From NCBI GenBank assembly GCA_024195265.1, contig JAJLRJ010000013.1:7545575-7609574 (forward strand): a stretch of 64,000 bases of DNA, given 5' to 3'. The position numbers were made by a program, and so were the translations under genes. Below, in pieces: positions 35,492-45,379 of the stretch. The notes below the pieces were generated by a model. That model saw only the letters and a program-made list of their open reading frames with translations, did not search any database and had not been told where the DNA came from. This DNA is from Dendrophyllia cribrosa. Its lineage: Eukaryota; Cnidaria; Anthozoa; Scleractinia; Dendrophylliidae. Within the stretch, counting starts at the first letter, position 1; every line of letters begins with the position of its first letter.

Positions 35492-37086
35492 CTTAAAAAC
35501 AAACCACTGACCAAGTTTGAACTTTGGATGCTTCCACTCAATGTACTTCACCAGTTTACTGGCAAAACCAGGCAAAGTTTATCTCTTAGCTTTCACTTTC
35601 ACAGCTAGACATTGAGCCGTGTGTTATCAGCTTCGTTCCCAGGACTTAACGCGCTTACCGAGCAAAGAGAGGTCTCATAGAGGCTAGGAACCGAGCGCAA
35701 TCCTCGGCAGGAAAAAAGATGGCGACTGGTACATTTACCCATAATTCTTAGCGCACAAAAACCTTAACAAGGTTCATAAAAATGTAAAGAAAACTCATAA
35801 AATCTTCAAACCTAGTCTACACATTGTCCTTAGTACTGGAACAAATATTGTAAAAATTTGGCTTTCTTTGTGCCTTATGTGCTGTGTTAGGTCCGCAAGG
35901 TATTGTGGTAAAATGAACAGCCGCCATCTTTTTTCCTACGGTGGATTGCGCGAGGCATCTTAGGCGAATCTTTCCAATCAGTTGGATGAGTGACGTCACA
36001 TTCTAGTACGACTCGAGGACGACTGGAAACGAGGCTATTGTATCATGTGTTACAATACAGTACGATACGATATCCTTTATTAGTTTTCCCCAAATGGGAT
36101 CTTCCAAACTAATTTACAATAAATAAAATGTAGAAATAGAAATTCCTGTTCCTGGTAGCTAACGTGAAGCAGCGTGAAGATAATGATATATGTTCACTCT
36201 CCACAGTGAAAATAAAATCGTTACCTTCACATAAGTTTTGATATGATTATTCTGATAATTTACTCAAGTCAACGAATGTTACAACGTAGTGCAATTATCA
36301 ATTGAGCATCGAAAAACCAAAACCAAAGTAATTAGAGCAGTTTTCAATTGAGTGTCGAAAGTAATTACACAATTGCTTTGGTTTTGCATTGCTACGCTTT
36401 GTGATTGGCTAAAAAATCTCGCGCGACTTTCTCGACCAATCAGAAGTAAAACCAAAACCAATCGTGACTTGCTCGCACGCGTTTTCCCGTTCTTGGCGCC
36501 GCCGACATGTAATTGCTTCGAGCTCTGATTGGTTCATTGGATTGTTTACGACTGCTGTGATTGGTCAGAGTGATTGGAAAGTGCTTCACTCTGGCTAATC
36601 ACAACTAATTAGAACGCGAAGCAAATGCATGTTGCGTCTCCAAGCGCGAGAAAACGCGTGCCAGCAAGTTACGATTGGTTTTTGGTTTTACTTCTAATTT
36701 GGTAATAATGTGGCGCGTGATTTTTCAGCCAATCACGAATTGAGCAATGAAAAACCAAAGCAATTGCGTTATTTATTTCGACACAATCGAAACGGCTCTA
36801 ATGTTCATTACATGTTTGTAAGAGGAAGGTCTAAATATTAATTTAATACTTGTTCATCTGCTGTAAGACAAGCTCGATATGTATAGCTACTGTCAAGCTA
36901 AGCTATTTGCTTTCTTTGTAATCTTTTCTCGACTTTGCTAAGTAACTTAAACGATAGAAACGGCCGTTTTCATGGGGAGGAAGAAAATGGTGGAATGTTA
37001 GAGCTTTTAAAGCGTCTTTGCTCCAAAAATCAAGCCTTGACCATTCATTCTTGTCCCCACATAGAGGCCGCAATGCTTCCAGATCC
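35492..37086. other. WLS downstream region, repeats only
   Basis: Includes repeat 35630-36030 (GCGCTTACCGAGCAAAGAGA, also at 39655), a possible LINE tail near 36050-36130, and a long member of the TTTTCAATTG MITE family (36335-36797, TA flanks), partly duplicated at its left edge. No gene seen. Confidence 0.45.
36335..36797. mobile_element. MITE family GAGC-TTTTCAATTG, copy 2 (double-length)
   Basis: Flanked by TA. Begins GAGCAGTTTTCAATTGAGTG and ends CACAATCGAAACGGCTC. Two half-elements meet head to head, giving CTCTGATTGGTTCATTGG and its counterpart inside. Confidence 0.6.
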
Positions 37087-37089
37087 TTA

Positions 37090-37334
37090 AGCCCCGGCTA
37101 CACGTTCTAACATTGTCATGTAACATTTGTTGGTCTAACAATGTTAGAACGTGTAGCTGGCATGTTAGTTGACGTTTGTCAAACATTTTTTGTTAGAAGA
37201 ATGTTTCTATTTCGATCAAACATTTGTCTAACAAAAAATGTTAGTCAAACATCATCTAACATGCCGGCTACACGTTCTAACATTGTCAGACCAACAAATG
37301 TTATATGACAGTGTTAGAACGTGTAGCCGGGGCT
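37090..37334. mobile_element. Harbinger-like palindromic MITE, AGCCCCGGCTACACG ends, TTA TSD
   Basis: TTA at 37087-37089 and 37335-37337. Ends AGCCCCGGCTACACGTTCTA and mirror. Four nested copies of GTTCTAACATTGTCA / TGTTAGAACGTG make it fold on itself repeatedly. Confidence 0.75.
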
Positions 37335-37611
37335 TTAGCCTCTAGGGCCGAGAAAAGAGGTCGCAATGATTTATAGATTCGATATAAGGACGGACTTTTT
37401 AGTTGATCGGGACAACGAACTACGCAAACTTCAGAGAATGAATGAAGAATTACATGCATCAGGTTTTCACTATTCAGTAATATATTAAGGTGTTGTGAGC
37501 TTCTCTGAAAGAATATATGTGAGAGCAATAAATAACTGTTACTAAAGTAAGTTATAACCTTGCAAGACTTGCAATCGGAACTGCTATTTTATCTTCCGAC
37601 ATGTGAGGTAT

Positions 37612-38106
37612 ACTTAATCTCGTACCCAGATCCCACTAGTGCCTCCACTGTACTGTCTACCACGGTCAAACGTCCGAGGCGTTTTTCATTTTATTTAGTG
37701 GGATTTTATTTAATATTAAATGGAAATATCGGCAAGGATGAATAAACAAATAGTTGACGTTACTATCTTTTAATTTTTCTCAAAATGATGCGCTTTTTTT
37801 CGTTGAAAACTAACCAAAACTCTTTGCACCTGATCAAAATTATGTTGGCAAATGGCGCCGACAATTCTGCAGTTCACAGTTTTTAAACGCTTAGAACTTT
37901 TTTGGTAAACTTTCAAAACGTTTGGTAAATTGACAGTGTATTGGCAAGATATTAAACTTTAAACAGTGAAAATGACAAACTTAACCTTTCAGTACTTTGC
38001 TTAACTTTTGCAAATTTCTCTCGTTTGACCGCGGTTAAAACTACTGAAATGTGAGATCTCCCTTCCGCCTGACCGTGGGAGATCTGGGTACGAGATTAAG
38101 GTATAC
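37612..38106. mobile_element. Inverted-repeat element, TAATCTCGTACCCAGATC ends
   Basis: TACTTAATCTCGTACCCAGA and right-hand mirror TCTGGGTACGAGATTAAGGTA. A related end pair is nested in 61619-62130. Confidence 0.6.
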
Positions 38107-38524
38107 TGAATTCGAAACAACCTCAGGACCCTCCCCTCTCTTAGGCGTCTAGCTCCAGAACTCCCACCCCCTGCGTCCATTTCCCCACCCCACCCTCCCC
38201 TTTTTCTTCAACACCGTCCCCATGGGTAAGGCAGGTGACCATAACATACTCAAGCATGTTAAGGTATGGCTCGTCCCTTGGTGTGTAGATCCCCTCCCCA
38301 CCCCCCACCCCCCTCCCGCCCGCAAAGTAAATTCTTTTCCCTTTGGAAGTAATGTTTTTAGCACTAACAATCACAAAATGAATACTGATCAAATTGGATT
38401 TAGCGTCCTTAAATTCCTTAAGGTTTGATTATTGTACAATAAACTGCAGGGCTGATCTGACTACGTAAAAAAATAGACTCTGCGAGACACCATCACGACA
38501 GAAACCGGTAAAGTAGGATCGCAA

Positions 38525-38564
38525 CCGTGGACAGCTGTTTCGTTATTGCAAGTCATCAGCACGG
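38525..38564 (-). ncRNA. Hammerhead ribozyme motif, degenerate stem II
   Basis: The minus strand reads CCGTG-CTGATGA-CTTG-CAA-TAAC-GAAAC-AGCTGTC-CACGG. Core blocks and 5-bp stem I are intact, and stem III has the palindromic ACAGCTGT typical of dimer-acting forms. Stem II has a C.C closing mismatch and a G.U, so activity is doubtful. Downstream 38580-38960 gives open frames on both strands but no recognisable protein. Confidence 0.6.
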
Positions 38565-39639
38565 TGTAGCGAACTAAATGTCGCCAGCAAGAAAGCCGGC
38601 GCAAATAGATTACGCAATGACCCGTTCACCATATCAAGTTTCATACTATGTACTCACTTGTCACTCGAATCACGCGCTGCCACATCACGTGTTCCGAGGA
38701 ACGAAGAGCCCACAGTGTCGCAAAGATGTATCGCAAAGAGAAATGTAGATGGACAAAGCCGATCTGGACATTTAAAGGCATGGACAAAACCATGCTTAAA
38801 AAACACAGCATATCGGATCTGTAAAGACCTACGGTCCCAAAATATAAAAATAAAAGTGAAATCTGCAAAGGACGCAAACGATAATATTGCTAACGGAATA
38901 CGTAGGATCTGCGAAAAGCCTAACCAGCCAAAAAATAAACAAACATACTGATAAACTGCAGTGGTCACTTGTGGTCACTTGTCTGATGACGTCATATTTT
39001 TTTTGCCTCTGTGCATTTATAAGACTATCCGTTACGTCACGTGATGCAAGTATTCGACACTTAAAGTAAACTGTGGTTTAAGGTTAGCAAGTTTTATTCT
39101 GCTGCTACCTTTGAGCCTGTTTAGGTAAATCACCTCAAAGAAACAATCGTTTTCAGATTTTATGCAAATTAGGCTCTGAACCATCTCTTAACATGCTTGA
39201 GTATCGCGGGCTCAATGTTTACAGCCGATGCACATTTTCAACCTTATACAATAACTCATTCAACGCTTCGCATATTCACGAGTCAACATAGGCTCCTGAC
39301 ATAGAGGAAAACTATAGTTCTGCAACTGGCGGTGGTAAGAGGGCCTAGGTGGGGGAGGGGTGTGGGCGGGTGCCTAACATCTAACATTACAATTTTAGGC
39401 CATGTAACAACTAAAGGCCCGTTTAAACGGTTCCATCATTTTGTTGGGATCGTTTGAACACAGGTCGTCCAACATTGCTGAAGTGTTGAAAAATGTTGGA
39501 AGCGTGTTTGATGCCAATCGATTTGAGGAACATTTCTTCAGAAAAAATTATGATACCGATACAATCTCTGTTGGTGTTTTCATTTGTGCTGACTTCTGCA
39601 TGCAGTTTCACTGAAAGCATTCAGTAAAACGCGGCCTCC

Positions 39640-41190
39640 TTCCCCTGCCTTAAAGCGCTTACCGAGCAAAGAGAATTTTCATAGGGGCTTGGGCCCGAGC
39701 GCGATAGTGCGACGCCTTGGCGAATCTTCCCAATCACTATTACGAGCCGAGGACGACTGTGAACAAGGCTAAGTAAACGTTCTCGTGGGAAGATTTCGTT
39801 CAAAGGTTTCATTTTTCATGTGCAATTACTCAACCGCGTGCGTCGTCAAGGTTACGCATTCTATACCTATGTTTCGAAACGATATTTCGAGCGTATTTCC
39901 CCAAGACACCCATTATTCTTGTCGTTACAATCTGGAAGCAATAAAGTGCTAAATTCTTACGCAGCCAACATGCTTAGTCTTAGTAAAAGGTCTAAAAGCA
40001 CTCACTACTGCATTTTTGTGTATATAGAGCTATAAGCTAGAAGGGGAGATAAAACGGATCAGGCCCCGGTTAGCCTGCGTAACAGGCGCCGCCGGTTCAT
40101 TTATAGTGCGAAATTTAGAGGATGCGCGCGAGAGGGGAACACGCGAAAGGGGGAGGTGGGGCGACGGTTCATTTGTAGGGCGACCCTCGCGCGCGCGTCC
40201 TCGTAATTTCGTCCTATAAATAAACGGACGCCTGGCTCCGCGGGGGGTAGGTTACCAATTAGCGTTAGACAGATTCTGCTAAAAAATATCCCCAAAAGTT
40301 GCACAAAAGTTGCTTAAAATAGAGAGAGTTGCTTTAAAAATTTAAAAAGTACGTTGCTTGCTGACATAATCACTCTAATTATATACTGTAACTCCTTTCT
40401 TGTTTATTAATTTCTAAATCGTAAAGACAAGTGACCTAAATAAATTCGTACTAAACACGGCCTAATAAACAAGAGACATGCTACTAACATAGCAAATAAT
40501 ACATGTTGCGGTTAAATTTGAGCATTTGACCCTCCTTCAAATTCATCCGTTCTATTATTTCAATGTATGCAAATTAATAATTAATGGTAATATGAAGTTT
40601 TAATAATAGAATGGAAAAAGGTAGCAGATCTAATCACAGGATACCCAGGAATATGAACACAGGATACCCATTCTGGAAATGGAATCTATCAACACCTGAT
40701 ACCCAACCAATCAAATGAACAGAGATTTTCTAGTGAAATTCTTGTGAAATTCCAAAGAAAACATGTTAAAATATCAAATACTTACGCGAACTTTTAGAAA
40801 AGATGTTGGAAAGTTGCTCACTCTCCAAAAGGTTGCTCAGAATCGAAAAAGTTGCTCAAAATCGTAAAAGTTGCTTAAAAGTTGCCGAGCAGAATCTGTC
40901 TAGGCCAATTACCAATTGGTAGAGAAAATCGCATATATTGGTGTGAAAAGGGGTTTGGGTTTCAAGAAGCGGTCTGCACATCCCCGCCACTAAAATAATC
41001 GAAGGGTACCCCTATAAGGGGGGGGGGGGGGGGGGGGGGGGGAAGGGGAGGGATGTGCAGTTTTGTATTAAACTAGCAGTCATTTTAAAGTGCTTTAATA
41101 ACTGAAAGGATGCAGAAATAGTCTTACCTTCGAGAGTACACAAAATATTTATCCAAAGACTGATGAACGTTTTTAGATTATCAGAAGGGG
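39640..41190. other. Intergenic repeats, no gene seen
   Basis: GCGCTTACCGAGCAAAGAGA (repeat shared with 35655), a CG-rich inverted segment (40080-40240) and repeated GTTGCTTAAAA / GTTGCTCA words (40290-40890) as flanks of an element, plus a 25-base G run at 41018-41042. Confidence 0.4.
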
Positions 41191-41502
41191 AGTACCGTCC
41201 AACCAAAAAGCCGGGATGATGATGTCATAATCATTGATGACGACATTGATGACACCACTGGACAAAAGAATGCGAAAGAGCCAGGTGAAATGAATGTGGA
41301 AGAAAGCAAAGAAGGTCGGAAAGGTTTTCGTTTTCACCCGAATGAGCGAAAAAAAAAAGCCCAATGCATGTCTATTATCCGATATGTAGAAAATCAACCA
41401 ATATACCGAAGGAAAGCACCACCAGAAACCCATAAGTGGGTTGAAACGTGCAACTGTCTCTTGTACGCTTCAAAACAAGCTTCCGATTATTCAATTTTCT
41501 AA
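41189..41502 (+). CDS. Possible exon or gene relic with acidic VIIIDDD motif
   Basis: After ATTATCAG the frame is open for about 104 codons. It includes SRDDDVIIIDDDIDDTTGQ (a SUMO-interaction-like hydrophobic/acidic motif) and a basic stretch. Its 3' part (from about 41424) runs into an inverted repeat whose mirror is at 41649-41682, so the C-terminus is transposon sequence. No family recognised. Could be a decayed exon. Confidence 0.25.
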
Positions 41503-41997
41503 GAAGTTGTTACAGCCATATTTGGAAAATCAAGATAAAAATATTAACCAATCAATTCGCTAGAACAACTTGCTTCCAATCTCGAGGGACCGAGGGGTTT
41601 CCAAATATGGTACTAAGTAAAAATGAATATTCGGAAGCTGTGAATGCGCGTTCCACGTTTCAACCCACTTATGGGTTTCTGGTACCACTCAATTGCTTTC
41701 AAAAGACTGAAGAGTTAGAAATTCTATTTGGTGACATTTAGTGATATAACATGGTAATAAGGTAGGGAAATTAAGTTTTCAGTGAAGGGAAAAAATATTT
41801 TACAGAGGTATAGAAAAACGCCAAAGATGTGATAACGAAACGAAGAAAAAATCTTCTTGATCGATACCAAAAACGCACGAAATAAAAATGACGAAACTGA
41901 AAATTCATCTGAATTTCAGTTACGATGCGCATTTATCGAGAAGTCTCCATTACAGCGGTGAACATAGAGGTTTCTGAGAGCTGCTACACTACTGATT

Positions 41998-42333
41998 ACA
42001 GCCATGCTCCGTCACGCGTGACCAGTAATCCACAAGACTGAAATGAACATTTGAATATTTCTTTGTAACGTCCGAGATTTGAATGAAACCTTGAAGATCT
42101 CTGTGGAAAACACTTTGAAAGTCACGCTGCATGCATAAAAAACCTAATATTGTTCGGATATGTAGCATCTCAAATAAAATGATATTTTGTTGCTCTTTGT
42201 TTCCGAAAATGAGGTAAAATTCTTACGGGAATGCCGAATCTCGGAATGAATTTACAAAACCGACGCGTAAACTTGAAAACTCCATTCAAATTTTCAAAAA
42301 TACTGGTCACGCGTGACGGAGCATGGCTGTAAA
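41998..42333. mobile_element. MITE, TACAGCCATGCTCCGTCACG ends
   Basis: CAGCCATGCTCCGTCACGCG and its mirror, each flanked by TA, compatible with Tc1/mariner-type insertion. Non-coding. Confidence 0.6.
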
Positions 42334-42587
42334 CAATGTATGATGTTATGACGTAAACTAGCTGGGGCTTTTGAATACTTAAAAGTAGTATCAGTTAGGT
42401 TAATCTGTTGTTGTCTTTTTCGGTCTAGAGGTCTTAACAAGACGGTCAGGCAACTCTCGAGAGAAAACAACGGTAAGGCTGTTATGCTTTTCTATATAAT
42501 TGCAAAAGAGCGAAATATCACAGGGTCGAGATGAGTTCTATTTGATCGTACAAGACACTGTTCTCTTCGAATAACGTCGCCTTCTTA

Positions 42588-42795
42588 AGGCCTGGCTAAA
42601 CTAGGAAACATTGTTGCGGAAACATTGTTGCGGAGGCAAATGTTTCCCCGTTTAGCCGAGGGGAAAACATATGTTGCGGAAACAAATTTTGCTGCTCGGA
42701 AACATGAAAATGTTTTTGCCTTAGGCCAAAAACATTTTTGCTTCCCGGACACAAATTTCGCTTCCGAAACATTTGTTTCCCGGTTTAGCCACCCA
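42588..42795. mobile_element. Inverted-repeat element with GGAAACATTGTTGCGG words
   Basis: GGCCTGGCTAAAC at the left and GTTTAGCCACCC at the right. Multiple internal copies of GAAACATTTGT/ACAAATGTTTCC facing both ways. Confidence 0.5.
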
Positions 42796-43267
42796 TCAAA
42801 GCAATGTTGACTAGTTTCCAGCTGACTCGTCCCCAGTCGTCTCTCAATTAACGAGAGGGGGGGGGGTTGGGCAAATACCAAAAAAAAATTCGAGCACGGC
42901 CTTGAACTGCAAAAAAAATATCGTGCAAAACAAAAACCCCAGAAAAAAAAATTCCTGCAAAACTTTATATTTTTAGAACAATATTTTATATCCAGGAGCA
43001 GATGGTCAGAACACAAATAAATCACACTGACGTTGTAGAATGTTAGCGACTTATGAGCGCTTGGGGAGGATCAAATGTTCTATCTTTTCATTGGCTTGTT
43101 TAGTTTAGCCAATAACAATGGTTTATTTTTGACCCGACGTAAGTTGTGTTTCTTTGTAGACTTTTTAGCTGATTTCATAAGCATGTAAGATATTTTCTGA
43201 CACAAGGAATGGCTCTTTTATAGTTGTACAGTGGCATTGTAGGTACATGTATATCTCAATGGATGAG

Positions 43268-43942
43268 AAATACTCCGGACGATCGGGACGACCGCGATCG
43301 CTTGGATAGAACTGTGTTCTATCCGGACGATCGGGGCGATCGTGAAAAATCAGAAGCGATCAAATGGAAACACTCTCAGACGATCGGGACGATCGAGACG
43401 ATCGAAGTCTATCCCAGAAAGCATCATTCTCGTCACCAGTTTTCGCACCTTCGAGCGAAGAATGCCTTGGAGTAAGCGAATTTTGACCAAACTCTTTACT
43501 ATTTATGGAAGAGGTACAAAAATACGAGTGCCTGTGTAACAAATTTTCGAAAGAGTGCAAAAGCAAGTATACAAGATTGAATTGCTGGAGGAAAATCGGC
43601 GAAAAATTTGACTTGGACGTCGCTGAAGCCTAAAGGAAATATAAAAACATTCGGACCGCATATAGCCGATACCTTATACGGCGCAAAATTGAAAGAATAA
43701 GCAGATAGCACGCAACGATTAACATCCGCCATTTTGTTTGCAAAACTCGCGCCAAAGTTCTGTTATCGGGCCCAGGAATTTTGCTGACGACCGTGAGCTC
43801 CCACTCTTTGGGACGATCGAGGCGATCATTTGGAAACCAGCGATCGCCCCAATCGTCCCAATCGTCCCGATCGTCTCAAAAAAAATTTGAAACGACTGGG
43901 ACGATCGGGACGATCCGGACGATCATATGGAAACCAGGCTTA
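43268..43942. mobile_element. Element with CGATCGGGA subterminal arrays
   Basis: Clusters of GGACGATCGGGACGATCG at 43274-43400 and, in both orientations, at 43815-43925. The right end is ATATGGAAACCAGGCTTAA. The left end appears truncated. The middle (43420-43800) is unique and non-coding. Confidence 0.55.
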
Positions 43943-44639
43943 AGAAGGCTCAAGACATATCTACGAACAAACTATGACACAAGAAAGATTAAATCATTGC
44001 ATTATCCAGACATTGCATTAACTGACAAATTGGAACATGGCTGATATTAGAAATCAGTTTCTTTATGCCTCCAATGACAGAGAATATCGCTTTGGAAAAT
44101 TCGTTTCCAAAGCCTTCCCATACTGAAAAGAATTGACAGAATATTCGAGTGACAGTCGAATTTACTTTGAACAAACAACTAAAATGGAGTTACACCCAAG
44201 TTTCAGAAAGTGTTTCGTGTACATGTACTTTTCATGAGAATTAAACTGAAATCAAAGCTGGCTTTGGAAACTGTTTCTCCGGTCTCAGGAACGCTGGAAA
44301 TAGCATTTCAGAGAGTTTAATTTAAAAAATTTCCCGGGGGGCATGCCCCCGGACCCCCCTAGAAGCTCGCGCCTTCGGCGCTCGGCACAGGAGATTCGCC
44401 CCACCAACATTATATTTCCGACGCTATCCTTGTAATTGTAAGATGGTTGGGTGTGCTACGATGGGCTGTGGAAGCGACATCAACAGGGGGCGGGTGTAAA
44501 GAACATTGTAGGGGCAGTTACAACACCGCGGCCAGGCTTCATGCTATCAAGCTGCTGTTACATCAGATTTGACTTGCTATAGTATTCCTGTCTCTAGTAC
44601 GGCCTTTCTAGTATTCCTAACACGTATATGTGTCAGGCA

Positions 44640-44805
44640 TTAAAACATATAGCCTCGCAAAAAAAATATCGTGCAAGCAAATCATGCCAAAAAGAAAAAT
44701 CCTGCACAGTCTCGAGCGTAGAAAAAAATATCCTGCACCAACAAATTGCCCAACCCCCCCCCCCCCCCCCCCCCCCCTCAAAAATCTAATGGTCCGTCCC
44801 TTATC
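44640..44805. repeat. Half-copy of the poly-C element
   Basis: AAAAAAATATCGTGCAAGC, CCTGCACAG words, about 24 C (44754-44777), then AATGGTCCGTCCCTTA. Same family as 8958-9236 and 42850-42990. Confidence 0.5.
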
Positions 44806-44999
44806 GAAAATTACCATGAGATCGTCGTCCTCGTTTTCCGACATGTTTCTAGGGCCATGTGACTTGAGGGCCACGTGACTTTACTGCGTGAGGCGGCCTT
44901 TGTGTGTTTCGTGAGTCCTGACGTGACATTATTTTACGGGTACGAACACTCTTTATTTCATCCTTATGACTCGTTTTTTATTAATATTTTATTTTACCC

Positions 45000-45110
45000 T
45001 CAGTCTGCATTTTACCCCTGGTCTGCAGTCTGCAGTCTGCATTTTACCCTCAGTCTGCATTTTACCCCCGGTCTGCAGTCTGCAGTCTGCAGTCTGCGTT
45101 TTACACTGAC
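45000..45110. repeat. Minisatellite GTCTGCA
   Basis: Repeated CAGTCTGCATTTTACCC and CAGTCTGCAGTCTGCAGTCT, about 110 bp. Confidence 0.65.
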
Positions 45111-45379
45111 CGTGAAAATAACTGCCATCGAAGCCAGAAGGATGGACTTAATAATAAGGAACTCGAAGATAGTAAATGTAGTTATTTTTTTTTTTGAGAT
45201 TCATCTTTCTCAAAGAAAGCAAATCAACTCTACAGTATGTCATGTTATTTTATTTTTCATTAAATACAAGCTAATACAAGACTGATTTCTGTTAACTGTT
45301 TAGTATTTCATGTTGCCTTGTACACTGCTTTGATGGTCGTATGTCCCTCATCTGCCTGAAAAAAGCTTTTAAAATACAA

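Noticed and set aside
38654..38968. Overlapping ORFs on both strands after the second hammerhead
   Set aside because: Neither translation shows reverse-transcriptase or endonuclease motifs, so no Penelope coding region is claimed.
39411..39620. AAAGGCCCGTTTAAACGG as another Harbinger-like end
   Set aside because: No matching right end or target duplication found within 1 kb, so no element is annotated.
42585..43025. 146-codon minus-strand ORF
   Set aside because: Consists of the GGAAACATTGTTGCGG element and the poly-C repeat. The repetitive translation is not a protein.
44875..45285. 136-codon ORF
   Set aside because: Largely the GTCTGCA minisatellite and AT-rich sequence; no domain.
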